DNA of 64,000 nucleotides from Novosphingobium nitrogenifigens DSM 19370 (GTDB taxonomy: Bacteria > Pseudomonadota > Alphaproteobacteria > Sphingomonadales > Sphingomonadaceae): NCBI RefSeq assembly GCF_000192575.1, contig NZ_GL876926.1:895929-959928 (forward strand), read 5' to 3'. The translations under genes and the position numbers were made by a program. Shown piece after piece: positions 16,723 to 26,179 of the stretch. Each line of letters begins with the position of its first letter. The first letter of the stretch is position 1. A model generated the notes under the pieces. That model saw nothing but the letters and a program-made list of their open reading frames with translations, had not been told where the DNA came from and did no database searches.

Positions 16723-19700
16723 ATGCCCAAATACGCCTATTATCGCCTTCTGCTTTCCGCCGGGGCCCTTGCTCTTGCGCAAGCCCCGACAGCCTTTGCC
16801 CAATCGGCGCCTGACAAGTCCACGCCCGACGAGGCGAAAGCGCCGACGTTCAACGATCCGATCGTTGTCACCGCATCCCGCATCGCGCAGTCGAAAATCG
16901 TCGATCAGCCGGTCACCACGCTCGACCACGCAACCATCGAGACATTGGGCGCAACCAACATCGGGACCGCGTTGCAGCAATTGCCGGTCTTCGGCGTCGC
17001 CGCCAACAGTGCCGTCGGAACGCAGGGAACCTTCAGCGCCGGACAGACTTTCGTCAATCTGTTCGACCTCGGCGCCCAGCGCACGCTCACGCTGATCAAC
17101 GGAACCCGCTCGGTCAGTTCGGCCAGCAGTTCGATCTTCGGCCCGGTTGCCGGGAGCCCGGTCGACCTTGCGCAGATCGCGCCCGACCTTGTCGACCGCA
17201 TCGAAGTGGTGACCGTCGGCGGCGCCCCGATCTATGGTTCCGACGCGATTGCCGGAACGGTCAACGTGATCCTGAAAAAGAACTTTCAGGGACTGGAAGG
17301 CACGTTCTCGACCGGCATCTCGAAATACGGCGACGGCCGGGACATCAACGGGTCACTCCTGTTCGGACGGAATTTCGCGGGCGGGCGCGGCAACGTCACG
17401 CTCAATTTCTATTACGATCGCCAGAACGGCATCACCAATGCCCAGCGGTCCTCGATCATCGGCGGGGATTCGGTCTTCACCGGAGCCGCCCGATCGAGCG
17501 CGGCGGGCTATCTCTACCAGACCTATTCCAACGGGAAGCACTATTCCCTCTTCACCAAGACCGGCATCCCGCTCGTCGCGGATTCAATCCCCATCCTGGG
17601 CACGTCGGCTTTCTCGGCGGTCACGGATGCGGGCGGCAATGCCCTGCGCTTCAACAACAGCGGCCACCTTGTCCCGTTCGTCAACGGCACGGCCACGGGC
17701 AGTTCGATCTATCAGGCAGGCGGCGACGGTTTCGCCACCAGCGACTATGGCAACTTCCTGAGCCAGACCGAACGCTATTCGGCAACGCTGCTCTCGCACT
17801 ACGACATCAACGACCACATTCAGCTGACGGGCGAAGTCTGGTGGGGGCGCAGCTTTGGAACCAACCTCGCCTCCCAGCCCTATTATTCGTCCGCCGCAGC
17901 GGGCACAGCCGGGTCCACCAACGGCAACCTGATTTTCAGCACGTCGAACCCGTACCTGAGCGCAACCGACCGCGCTCTGATCGAATCCGCAATCGGCGGG
18001 CCCGGCACATTCTATCTCGCCCGGGCGAACACCGACCTCTCCACCGGACAATTCCGCACACGGACCGACGTCTTGCGGATCGTGACCGGCCTCAAGGGCA
18101 ACTTCGAGGCGGGTGAACGCAAGTTCGACTGGGACCTGACCGCGACTTATGGTCGCTCGGTTTCGGTGACGTCCGCGCGCGAACTCAACCTTCAGAACTT
18201 CACCAACGCGCTCGACGCGACGACCGATTCCAACGGCAACATCGTCTGTTCGGGGACGCCGACGAATTCGGCCTATCCGACGCTGAGCAGCACTTGCGCG
18301 CCACTCGACGTCTTCGGCACCAATACCGCAAGTTCGGCCGCGATCGCCTACATCACTTCGATCGCCCAGACGCATCAGGTCAACACCCAGTACGACATCG
18401 TCGCCGACATCAAGGGTGACCTGGTCCGACTGCCCGGCGGTTTTTCCCGGTTCGTGATCGGCTACGAACAACGCCATGAAACCGCACACTTTGACCCCGG
18501 CGCGTTCTATTATGGCTCCGTTGCCAGCGACGGCACCCGGACGGCCTATGGCACCGCAGCGGTCGTCGATCCGGTCGGAGGCGCCTTCACCACGCACGAA
18601 GCGTTCGGGGAACTGAAACTTCCGCTGATTTCCGCCGACAATCACGTCCCGCTGGTCAGCCGTCTCGAAATCAACGGCGCAGCCCGTTACGTCACCAACA
18701 GCTCGACCAGCAATTTCTGGACCTATACCGGCGGCGGCGCCTACGCGCCGATCCCCGACATCACGTTCCGGGGCAATTACACCCGTTCGTTCCGCGCGCC
18801 CTCGATCACCGAACTTTATGCCCCACGCGGGTCGGTCTACAACACCGGGAACGATCCTTGCGATTACCGCTATGTCTCGCAAGGCGCGAACCCGGCGGTC
18901 CGTGCCGCCAATTGCGCCAATGCCGGGCTGTCGAGCAACTTCGTCTCGAACATCGTCGACTATGCGATCCAGGGCACCGGAGGCGGCAACACCGGGCTCC
19001 AGAACGAAGTCTCGACCAGCTGGACGGCAGGCACGGTGATCGCTCCGCGCGTCATTCCCGGGCTTCAGATCGGCATCGACTATATCAGCATCAGCATCCG
19101 CAACGAGATCGCCTCGCTCACCCCGACCGATCTCATGGATGCGTGCTATGACAGCTCGAGCTATCCCAACAACGCGTTCTGCAAGACGTTCACACGGGAC
19201 TCCTCAGGTCAGGTCACCAGCTTCTCGCAAGGCTACTACAACATCGGCGTCGAGAACCTGCGCGCGCTCCAGGGGTCGATCGCCTACAATCTGCCGTTGC
19301 GCCGTGTCGGCCTTCCCGACAGCTTCGGCTCGCTGACGTTCCACGCGGACTTCCTCCATACCTATCGCCATTACTATCGGGTCGGGACCGGCGATCTGGA
19401 AAAGGTCGCGGGCGGCATTGAATCCCCCATCGACAACGTCACAACGACGATCACGTATGCGCGCAAGCACTTCAACTGGATGTGGCAGGGCATCTATTAC
19501 GGCCCCACGCGGATCGACGTGAACGCCGCTGACAGCGACTACCAGTATCCGCGCCAGTCGCCCTATCTCATCGTCAACAGCGCCGTGAGCTTCATCGTCA
19601 ACGAACATTACACGTTCACGGTCAACGTGAACAACCTGTTCGATCGGGGCCTTCCGTTCCCGTACACGGTCAGCACCAAGCGTTACTATGACGCCATCAT

Positions 19701-19740
19701 GGGCCGCTATGTGCGCGCGACGGTGAAAATCAAACTCTGA
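16723..19740 (+). CDS. TonB-dependent outer-membrane receptor
   Basis: Outer-membrane beta-barrel transporter driven by TonB, about 1005 residues. An N-terminal signal peptide (MPKYAYYRLLLSAGALALAQAPTAFA) is followed by the plug domain starting at PIVVTASRI (TonB-box-like) with LINGTRSV and VDLAQIAPDLVDRIEVV-GGAPIYGSDAIAGTVNVILKK. The barrel ends in alternating hydrophobic strands and KIKL. It belongs to the large-loop, oligosaccharide or peptide-type receptors abundant in sphingomonads. Substrate is not predictable, and no neighbouring hydrolase or sigma/anti-sigma pair is present. GGGGA lies upstream of the ATG at 16723. Confidence 0.9.
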   Translation: MPKYAYYRLLLSAGALALAQAPTAFAQSAPDKSTPDEAKAPTFNDPIVVTASRIAQSKIVDQPVTTLDHATIETLGATNIGTALQQLPVFGVAANSAVGTQGTFSAGQTFVNLFDLGAQRTLTLINGTRSVSSASSSIFGPVAGSPVDLAQIAPDLVDRIEVVTVGGAPIYGSDAIAGTVNVILKKNFQGLEGTFSTGISKYGDGRDINGSLLFGRNFAGGRGNVTLNFYYDRQNGITNAQRSSIIGGDSVFTGAARSSAAGYLYQTYSNGKHYSLFTKTGIPLVADSIPILGTSAFSAVTDAGGNALRFNNSGHLVPFVNGTATGSSIYQAGGDGFATSDYGNFLSQTERYSATLLSHYDINDHIQLTGEVWWGRSFGTNLASQPYYSSAAAGTAGSTNGNLIFSTSNPYLSATDRALIESAIGGPGTFYLARANTDLSTGQFRTRTDVLRIVTGLKGNFEAGERKFDWDLTATYGRSVSVTSARELNLQNFTNALDATTDSNGNIVCSGTPTNSAYPTLSSTCAPLDVFGTNTASSAAIAYITSIAQTHQVNTQYDIVADIKGDLVRLPGGFSRFVIGYEQRHETAHFDPGAFYYGSVASDGTRTAYGTAAVVDPVGGAFTTHEAFGELKLPLISADNHVPLVSRLEINGAARYVTNSSTSNFWTYTGGGAYAPIPDITFRGNYTRSFRAPSITELYAPRGSVYNTGNDPCDYRYVSQGANPAVRAANCANAGLSSNFVSNIVDYAIQGTGGGNTGLQNEVSTSWTAGTVIAPRVIPGLQIGIDYISISIRNEIASLTPTDLMDACYDSSSYPNNAFCKTFTRDSSGQVTSFSQGYYNIGVENLRALQGSIAYNLPLRRVGLPDSFGSLTFHADFLHTYRHYYRVGTGDLEKVAGGIESPIDNVTTTITYARKHFNWMWQGIYYGPTRIDVNAADSDYQYPRQSPYLIVNSAVSFIVNEHYTFTVNVNNLFDRGLPFPYTVSTKRYYDAIMGRYVRATVKIKL

Positions 19741-19745
19741 TACCA

Positions 19746-19774
19746 ACCTGCAATGAGTTCATCTCATTGCAGGT
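19746..19774 (+). terminator. Perfect 12-bp stem after the TonB receptor
   Basis: ACCTGCAATGAG (19746-19757) and CTCATTGCAGGT (19763-19774) form a perfect stem with a five-base loop, starting six bases after the stop. It is unusually AT-rich for this genome and has no T run, so it may protect the mRNA 3' end rather than terminate. Confidence 0.6.
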
Positions 19775-19808
19775 CCGTAAGACGCGACGCGACCCGGACT
19801 CCGGAAAC

Positions 19809-19843
19809 GAAAAAGGCCCCACCTTCCGGCGGGGCCTTTTCTT
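19809..19843. terminator. Bidirectional intrinsic terminator
   Basis: AAAAGGCCCC (19811-19820) and GGGGCCTTTT (19831-19840) form a perfect stem with A on one side and T on the other. It therefore can serve both the rightward receptor gene and the leftward decarboxylase gene that converge here. Confidence 0.88.
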
Positions 19844-19859
19844 TGGACCGATGATCCGA

Positions 19860-21068
19860 TCAGCGCAGCGAAACGACGTTGTCGCTGACACGCGGATCGA
19901 CGCGATCCCCGCGATACTGGCTCGACATCGGTTCGTCGGCGACTTCGCACACTTCGGTCGCGCCAAAGCCGTTGAAGCGGGTCTTCATCGCCGCGCCATA
20001 AGCCCCGAGCATGCCGATTTCGATATAGTCGCCCGAACGGATGTCTGCGGGCAGTTCGAACGGACCTTCCATGTGATCCATGTCGTCACACGTCGGGCCG
20101 TAGAAGCTGAAATCGGCATTATCACCGTTCGCATCCTCGCGCAGGAGACGAACGGGAAAGCGCCAACCGACATGGGCGGCATCGAACAACGCGCCATAGG
20201 CCCCGTCGTTGATGTACAGTTCGTCACCGCGACGCTTTTCCACGCGCACGATCATCGAATTGTATTCCGCCGACAGCGCACGGCCCGGTTCGCACCACAG
20301 TTCCGCCGAATAGGACACCGGCAGCGATTCATAAGTGCGGTCGATCAGCGCGAAGTAGTCTTCAAGCGGCGGCGGCTCCATGCCGGGATAGATCGATGGG
20401 AACCCGCCACCGACATCAATGATGTCGACAGTGACGGACGCATCGACAATCGCCGCACGCGCCTTTTCCAGCGCCTGCACATAGGCATGCGGGCTCATCG
20501 CCTGGCTGCCGACGTGGAAGCAGATGCCGAGGCAATCGGCAAGCTGGCGGGTCGCCTGAAGCAGTTCGGCTGCATCCGAAAGCTCACAACCGAACTTCGA
20601 CGCGAGGCTCAGCTCGGAATATTCCGAGGAGACGCGCAGACGAACGCAGAGCGTGAGGTCGGTGGGTTCGACCCCGTCGTTCGCTTCGGTCGTGGCGAGC
20701 CGGATCTTTTCCAGTTCTTCGAGCGAATCGAGACTGAACGTGCGAACACCGTGGTCGCGATAGGCTTCGAGAATGGCCGAAGGAGCCTTCACCGGGTGCA
20801 TGAAGCACAAGGTGGCTTCGGGCAGCAGACCACGCACCAGACGCGCTTCACCGACGGAAGCGACGTCATAATGCGTGACACCGGCATCCCAGAGCACGCG
20901 GATCAGATCGGGCGACGGGTTGGCCTTCACGGCGTACAGCGTCTTGCCCGGAAACTTCTCGACAAAGAAGCGGGCAGCGCGCGCAGCGGCGTGCGGGCGA
21001 TTGAGAATGGCGGGTTGGTCAGGCGCGGAAGCGCGGACTACGGCCAGAGCGTCAAGATGAAGCTGCAA
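19860..21068 (-). CDS. Fold-type III ornithine/lysine decarboxylase
   Basis: PLP-dependent basic amino-acid decarboxylase of the eukaryotic-ODC (alanine racemase) fold, 402 residues. It makes putrescine (and possibly cadaverine). PLP Lys48 is in YAVKANPSPDL, the phosphate-binding stretch is DVGGGFPS and CEPGRAL follows. The partner-subunit Cys is in YGPTCDDMD. No ATG is available near the start. TTG at 21068 gives the expected N-terminus and has GGGGG nine bases upstream; a longer frame to 21242 has no homology-like sequence. It is placed next to the carboxynorspermidine genes and separated from them only by the NylB-like gene, so the set makes spermidine from ornithine. Confidence 0.9.
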   Translation of the reverse strand: MQLHLDALAVVRASAPDQPAILNRPHAAARAARFFVEKFPGKTLYAVKANPSPDLIRVLWDAGVTHYDVASVGEARLVRGLLPEATLCFMHPVKAPSAILEAYRDHGVRTFSLDSLEELEKIRLATTEANDGVEPTDLTLCVRLRVSSEYSELSLASKFGCELSDAAELLQATRQLADCLGICFHVGSQAMSPHAYVQALEKARAAIVDASVTVDIIDVGGGFPSIYPGMEPPPLEDYFALIDRTYESLPVSYSAELWCEPGRALSAEYNSMIVRVEKRRGDELYINDGAYGALFDAAHVGWRFPVRLLREDANGDNADFSFYGPTCDDMDHMEGPFELPADIRSGDYIEIGMLGAYGAAMKTRFNGFGATEVCEVADEPMSSQYRGDRVDPRVSDNVVSLR

Positions 21069-21263
21069 CTCAAGGGACCCCCAAACGAAACGGTTGAACA
21101 AGGCTGCCTTGCGGTTTGGAAGTCCCCATGGGGCAGCGGAAGGGCTACATAGCCCCCCCGGTGCGAGTTTCAAGGGGAAAATTCGCGGGTTCAGACAACC
21201 GTCAAGAAACTGAAACACAAGTGCCTTGCCCGGACCGGGCACGACTGCGCGACTCGTTGGAAA

Positions 21264-22484
21264 TCAGGCGTTGAGCGCGCGACCAAGCGCTTGCCACAAA
21301 GGCACGGAAATTGGATCGTTCCCGCTCCCCGAAGCAACCGGATGCGAGGCGAATCGTGCGATGGTCAGGCCCGATTCCGGGGCAATCCACAGCGTCTGCC
21401 CATGAATTCCCCGCGCACTGAACCCGCCGTCGGATCCATGGCTGTGCCACCACTGGCTGCCATAGCTCCAGCCCGGCAAGGCGGGGTAGCGCACCGCGTC
21501 GAAAAGTGCCGGATCGCCACCCTGCCGGATCGCCCTGATCGCCATATCGGGAATAACGCCCTCGCCGCCTTTGCGGATCGCTTCCCCGAACCGGGCAAGA
21601 TCCTCGAGCCTCAGGCACAGCCCGCCACCAGCAAAGGGCGTTCCGAGCGGATCGACCAGAACATCGGCCTCGCCAAGCCCGAGCGGATGCCACAGCCGCT
21701 CGCCAAGTGCCCTCGCGAACGACATCCCGCCAACCCGCGTCAGGATCCAGTTGAGAACGTCGGTATTGGCCGTGCGATAGGTGAAACGCTCGCCATGAGC
21801 CCCGTCGGCCTCGACCGTGCGCAGGAAACCCCAGAGGTCGCGCGGCCCCGTATAATCGGGCGCGGTCGGCAGAAAACCGACAGCCGAGCTATAGGCGCCG
21901 ATGCCCGAATGGGGATCGGTATAGTCCTCGCTGAAATCGACGGCCGTCGTCATGTCGAGGACTTGCCGCACGCTGGCATTGCCGAAACCACTGTCGGCGA
22001 GTTCGGGAACATAGGCCGCGACCTCGGCTGCGGGATCGAGCTTTCCTTCGGCAATCAGGATTTCGGCAAGCGTCCCGGCAAAGCTCTTGGTCATCGAAAA
22101 GGCGATGTGGCGTGTTTCCGGCCCGGTCACGCCGAACCAGCGTTCGTAGACCACCGCCCCTTCGTGCAGGATGAGAATGCCGTCGGTATAAGTCGCCAGA
22201 AGCGCCTCATCGAGCGTCATCAGCGCTGTCGCATCGAGCGGAGTGAATTCGAGATGCCCAAGATCGGCCGCGATCCGGCGGGGGAGCGGGCTGCTCCCCT
22301 CCCCCTCAACCCGAACCGAGGGCAGGATTTCGCGGAAATGGGAAAATGCCCAGCGCGTCTTGGGAAACTGCCAGTGATCGCCGCGCCGCCACAAGACCTG
22401 GCGCTCGGGCGGTGGCGGAAACCCCTGCATCCAGCCCATGGTCAGCGGATCGCTGGCGATTGCATCCAGCAAGGGCTCGGTCAT
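21264..22484 (-). CDS. Serine hydrolase of the beta-lactamase / NylB family
   Basis: Penicillin-binding-protein-fold hydrolase of 406 residues. The SxxK motif is SMTK (Ser130, Lys133). Later YRTAN supplies the Tyr, and GIHGQ takes the place of the KTG-like motif. The pattern is closest to 6-aminohexanoate-dimer hydrolase (NylB) and EstB-type esterases rather than true beta-lactamases. There is no signal peptide, so it is probably cytoplasmic. GGGAGAG precedes the ATG. It is inserted between polyamine genes in the same direction, but its role there is unknown; hydrolysing amide-linked or acetylated amines is possible but speculative. Confidence 0.82.
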   Translation of the reverse strand: MTEPLLDAIASDPLTMGWMQGFPPPPERQVLWRRGDHWQFPKTRWAFSHFREILPSVRVEGEGSSPLPRRIAADLGHLEFTPLDATALMTLDEALLATYTDGILILHEGAVVYERWFGVTGPETRHIAFSMTKSFAGTLAEILIAEGKLDPAAEVAAYVPELADSGFGNASVRQVLDMTTAVDFSEDYTDPHSGIGAYSSAVGFLPTAPDYTGPRDLWGFLRTVEADGAHGERFTYRTANTDVLNWILTRVGGMSFARALGERLWHPLGLGEADVLVDPLGTPFAGGGLCLRLEDLARFGEAIRKGGEGVIPDMAIRAIRQGGDPALFDAVRYPALPGWSYGSQWWHSHGSDGGFSARGIHGQTLWIAPESGLTIARFASHPVASGSGNDPISVPLWQALGRALNA

Positions 22485-22550
22485 GTATGTCTCTCCCGTT
22501 CGGTTCGGGCCGAGACTGCCGCAAAGGCTGCGGCAATCAAGTCCCTGCCC

Positions 22551-22587
22551 GCACGATGAGATACACGATGAGATAAACTCATCGTGC
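22551..22587 (-). repeat. Tandem plus inverted repeat after the polyamine gene pair
   Basis: GCACGATGAGATA (22551-22563) is repeated at 22564-22575 as CACGATGAGATA, and either copy can pair with CTCATCGTGC (22578-22587). The nearer pairing gives a perfect nine-base stem with loop ATAAA. It lies just downstream of the nspC stop on the minus strand and upstream of the NylB-like gene. It may act as a weak terminator or mRNA-stability element with two alternative folds. Confidence 0.6.
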
Positions 22588-22608
22588 ACCGGGATCATCA
22601 AAGCGCGA

Positions 22609-23790
22609 TCATGAAAGACGGTCGCGGAAATCCTCGTAAGAGAACGAGCGCACGCATTCGAGCACGTCGCTCTCACTGTCCCACAGCCAGATCGAGGGAA
22701 GCGGCACGCCGTTGAACGTGGTCGTCTTGACCATCGAATAGTGCGCCTGATCGAGAAACGCGAAACGCACGCCCGGCTCGCACGGCACCGGCAAGCGATA
22801 ATCGCCGATGACATCCCCGGCGAGGCACGACGGCCCGCCCAGACGCACGGCCGTCTCGCCGCTGCCCTCGCCCCATTCGCCGAGCATCGCCGGGCGATAG
22901 GGCGCCTCCAGCACGTCGGGCATGTGGCAGGTCGCCGAAATGTCGGTGATTGCGATCGGCATCCCGTTTTCATGCCGGTCGAGAACGGTGCCGACGAGAA
23001 TGCCTGCGTCCAGCGCAACCGCTTCACCGGGTTCGAGATAGATCTCGCAACCCGTTTCCGCCTTCACCGACTTCAGGAATTCGACAAGCTCGTCACGCTG
23101 GTAATCGGCGCGGGTGATGTGATGCCCGCCGCCGAAATTCAGCCATTCGAGCTGCCCGAAATAAGGCTTCAGACGTTCCTTCACGGCATCCCAGGTCCGA
23201 GCGAGCGGCTCGAAATCCTGCTCGCACAGGGTGTGGAAGTGAATGCCCTTCACCCCTTCGAGATGAGCCTGCGTCAACTGGCTGATCGGGAAACCGAGGC
23301 GGGAATGCGGCGCGCAAGGGTCATAGCGCGGCACTTCGCCTTCGGCATGGAGCGGATTGATCCGCAACCCGACGTCAAAGCTGCATCCCCGGGCCCGAGC
23401 AGTTGCCAGAACGTCGGCAAACCGCGCGATCTGGCCCGGCGAATTGAAAATCACATGGTCGGAAAGCTCACAGATCTCGGGCAGGTCCTGCGCCTTGTAC
23501 CCGGCGCAATAGGTCGCGATCTCGCCGCTGTAATGCTCGTCGGCGAGCTTTGCTTCCCACAGTCCCGAAGTGCACACGCCGTCGAGATAGTCCCCGACCA
23601 GCGGCGCGACCTTCCACATGCTGAACGCCTTGAGCGCGGACAGCAGCTTGATCCCGGCGCGGTCGCGGATGTCCGCAAGCACGCCGAGATTGCGCCGCAA
23701 GGCCGCCGCGTCGACGACAAAAGCGGGGCTGTCGACCCGCGACAGGTCGAAATGGGCAAATGCCCCCGGATCGCCAGCCCTCGTTTCCAT
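22609..23790 (-). CDS. nspC: Carboxynorspermidine/carboxyspermidine decarboxylase
   Basis: PLP fold-type III decarboxylase of 393 residues that removes CO2 from carboxyspermidine (or carboxynorspermidine) to give spermidine. PLP Lys54 is in LSALKAFSM. GIHFHTLCEQ and NFGGGHH are the family's His and Gly motifs, and YLEPGEAV binds the phosphate. AGGA lies upstream of the ATG. It sits 18 bases after the carboxy(nor)spermidine synthase gene, as in most bacteria with this route. In alphaproteobacteria this pair replaces SAM-dependent spermidine synthase. Confidence 0.94.
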   Translation of the reverse strand: METRAGDPGAFAHFDLSRVDSPAFVVDAAALRRNLGVLADIRDRAGIKLLSALKAFSMWKVAPLVGDYLDGVCTSGLWEAKLADEHYSGEIATYCAGYKAQDLPEICELSDHVIFNSPGQIARFADVLATARARGCSFDVGLRINPLHAEGEVPRYDPCAPHSRLGFPISQLTQAHLEGVKGIHFHTLCEQDFEPLARTWDAVKERLKPYFGQLEWLNFGGGHHITRADYQRDELVEFLKSVKAETGCEIYLEPGEAVALDAGILVGTVLDRHENGMPIAITDISATCHMPDVLEAPYRPAMLGEWGEGSGETAVRLGGPSCLAGDVIGDYRLPVPCEPGVRFAFLDQAHYSMVKTTTFNGVPLPSIWLWDSESDVLECVRSFSYEDFRDRLS

Positions 23791-23808
23791 CGTCTTTCTA
23801 TCCTTTGC

Positions 23809-25014
23809 TCAGAACTGCACCGGACCGTCGAGTTCCTTGACCTGCCAGGGCAGGCCATGGGCATTGAGCATGTCCATGAAGGGATCGGGATCGAACTGTT
23901 CCATGTTGAACACGCCCGCACCCGACCAGATGCCCTGCACCAGCATGGCCGCGCCGATCATCGCCGGAACGCCGGTGGTGTAGCTGACCGCCTGGTTGCC
24001 GGTTTCGGCATAGGCTTCCTCGTGGTCGCAGATATTGTAGATGTAGAACGTCTTTTCGACGCCATCCTTGGTGCCGGTGGCGATGTCGCCGATGTTGGTC
24101 TTACCCTTCGTCGTGGCCCCGAGCGAAGCGGGTTCGGGCAGCACTGCCTTCAGGAACTGCAGCGGGATGATTTCCTTGCCTTCATAGATCACCGGATCGA
24201 TCCGGGTCATGCCGACATTCTGCAAGACGGTAAGGTGCGTGATGTAGGCATCGCCAAAGGTCATCCAGAACCGGGCGCGCTCCATTTCCGGCAGGAAGCG
24301 AGCGAGGCTTTCCAGTTCCTCGTGATACATGAGGTACATGTTCTTCGGCCCGACTTGTTCGAAGTCGAAGCTGTGCTTGACGCTCATCGCCGGGGTTTCG
24401 ATCCATTCGCCGTTTTCCCAGTGACGCGCCGGAGCGGTCACTTCGCGAATGTTGATTTCCGGGTTGAAGTTGGTCGCAAAGGCCTGCCCATGGTCGCCGC
24501 CGTTGCAGTCGAGAATGTCGAGCGTGCGGATGGTGTCGAGCTTGTGCTTCTTGAGCCACATCGCAAAGACGCTGGTCACGCCCGGATCGAAACCCGACCC
24601 CAAAAGCGCGGTCAGGCCCGCTTCCTTGAAACGTTCCTGATAGGCCCACTGCCACTTGTATTCGAACTTCGCTTCTTCGCGCGGTTCATAGTTGGCCGTG
24701 TCCATATAGTTGACGCCCGCGGCAAGGCAGGCGTCCATGATCGACAGGTCCTGATACGGCAGCGCCAGATTGACGACGAGAACCGGCTTTACTTCCGCAA
24801 TCAGCGCAGTCGTGGCGGCAACATCGTCGGCATCGATCTGATACGTCGCGACATCGCGTCCGGTACGCGCCTTCACCGATGCGGCAATGGCGTCGCACTT
24901 CGACTTGGTCCGGCTGGCGAGGGCAATCTCGCTGAAAATGCCGGGGTTCATCGCCATCTTGTGAACGGCGACCGAGCCGACGCCGCCGGCGCCGATGACA
25001 AGGACCTTGGCCAT
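23809..25014 (-). CDS. Carboxynorspermidine/carboxyspermidine synthase (saccharopine dehydrogenase family)
   Basis: NADPH-dependent enzyme of 401 residues that condenses aspartate semialdehyde with putrescine (or diaminopropane) to carboxy(nor)spermidine. The Rossmann motif VIGAGGVG is at residues 6-13, SRTKSK follows the second strand, and GSGFDPGVTSVF is the signature of this branch of the saccharopine dehydrogenase family. GGGGGA precedes the ATG at 25014. It is divergent from the dehydratase gene at 25092, with 77 bases between starts, so the promoter for the whole leftward polyamine group (25.0 to 19.86 kb) is likely here. Confidence 0.93.
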   Translation of the reverse strand: MAKVLVIGAGGVGSVAVHKMAMNPGIFSEIALASRTKSKCDAIAASVKARTGRDVATYQIDADDVAATTALIAEVKPVLVVNLALPYQDLSIMDACLAAGVNYMDTANYEPREEAKFEYKWQWAYQERFKEAGLTALLGSGFDPGVTSVFAMWLKKHKLDTIRTLDILDCNGGDHGQAFATNFNPEINIREVTAPARHWENGEWIETPAMSVKHSFDFEQVGPKNMYLMYHEELESLARFLPEMERARFWMTFGDAYITHLTVLQNVGMTRIDPVIYEGKEIIPLQFLKAVLPEPASLGATTKGKTNIGDIATGTKDGVEKTFYIYNICDHEEAYAETGNQAVSYTTGVPAMIGAAMLVQGIWSGAGVFNMEQFDPDPFMDMLNAHGLPWQVKELDGPVQF

Positions 25015-25091
25015 GGGAATCTCCCCCTGAAAGAGTGAGCTGCGCGCAAAGGGGCGCGACAGACAATGGGGCGGGCGTTTAGGGTATCACG

Positions 25092-26105
25092 ATGACAAAC
25101 CCAAGTCCCCTTTCGCAGGTTCCGCACAGCATCGCCGCACCATACCGGGAACCCACCCGCGCGGGCGTTCTGGCCGCTGCGGAAAAGCTTGCGGCACTGG
25201 TGCCGCAAACGCCGCTGCTGCCAATCGTCCTTCCCTCGGGGCAAACGGTCTGGGCCAAGGCCGAATGCTTGCAACCGGTGGGATCGTTCAAGATTCGCGG
25301 GGCATGGCACCGCTTGTCCGACATGACAGCGGAAGAACGTGCGCGCGGCATCGTCGCGGTTTCGAGTGGGAACCATGCGCAAGGCGTCGCCTGGGCCGCA
25401 AAGCGGCTCGGCATTGCCGCCCGGATCGTCATGCCCGCCGACGCGCCGGCGGTGAAGGCAGAGGCAACCCGTGCCATGGGAAGCGAGGTCGTTCCTTATG
25501 ACCGTGCAACCGAATCGCGCGACGCCATCGCCGCCGACCTGATCGCGCAAAGCGGCGCAATCCTCGTCCATGCTTTCGGCGATCCATGGGTGATCGAAGG
25601 CCAGGGCAGCATGGGCATCGAGCTTTCCGCCCAAATGGAAACATGGGCGGGCGGCACGCCCACGCGCATCGTCTGCCCATGCGGCGGCGGCGGGCTTGCC
25701 TCGGGCCTTGCCATCGCCTGCCCTGACGCTGAAGTCGTGCCGGTCGAACCCGAAGGGTGGGACGATGTCGTACGCAGTCTGGACAGCGGAAAAATCGAGG
25801 CCGTCGCGAAAGATGCAACGGCAACATCATGCGACGCCCTGCAGACGACGCAGACATATCCCATGAATTTCAACATCATGAAGTCACACGCCATGCACGG
25901 CGTCACCGTAACCGACACCGAGGTCCACGCCGCGCAACGCCTTGCCTTTTCCGCGCTTCACCTTGTCGTCGAACCCGGCGGGGCGACTGCTCTGGCGGCA
26001 CTGATGGCCGGGAAAGTTCCTGCCGACGGGCGCACGGCGGTCATCCTTTCGGGCGGCAATGTCGATCCGATCGCCTTTGCACGGACGATTTCCGCCGAGG
26101 CCTGA
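25092..26105 (+). CDS. Threonine/serine dehydratase family PLP enzyme
   Basis: Fold-type II PLP enzyme of 337 residues. The PLP lysine is Lys67 in GSFKIRGA. SSGNHAQG binds the cofactor O3', CGGGGLASG is the phosphate loop and LSGGNVD is near the C-terminus. There is no ACT regulatory domain, so it resembles catabolic threonine dehydratase or serine racemase/dehydratase rather than IlvA. Exact substrate is uncertain. No convincing ribosome-binding site precedes the ATG at 25092. Confidence 0.87.
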   Translation: MTNPSPLSQVPHSIAAPYREPTRAGVLAAAEKLAALVPQTPLLPIVLPSGQTVWAKAECLQPVGSFKIRGAWHRLSDMTAEERARGIVAVSSGNHAQGVAWAAKRLGIAARIVMPADAPAVKAEATRAMGSEVVPYDRATESRDAIAADLIAQSGAILVHAFGDPWVIEGQGSMGIELSAQMETWAGGTPTRIVCPCGGGGLASGLAIACPDAEVVPVEPEGWDDVVRSLDSGKIEAVAKDATATSCDALQTTQTYPMNFNIMKSHAMHGVTVTDTEVHAAQRLAFSALHLVVEPGGATALAALMAGKVPADGRTAVILSGGNVDPIAFARTISAEA

Positions 26106-26179
26106 CGCCCGCACGCTTGCCACAAATCCGCAACAGCACCGTCGTATACCTATATGAAATTGTCATAGGGTCATTACGC

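Noticed and set aside
21264..22484. True class C beta-lactamase (resistance gene)
   Set aside because: No signal peptide, and the third motif and overall pattern match NylB/EstB-type hydrolases.
25757..26179. Long upstream extension of the btaA reading frame
   Set aside because: It overlaps the dehydratase gene in another frame, has no homology-like sequence, and the ATG at 26180 gives normal BtaA length.
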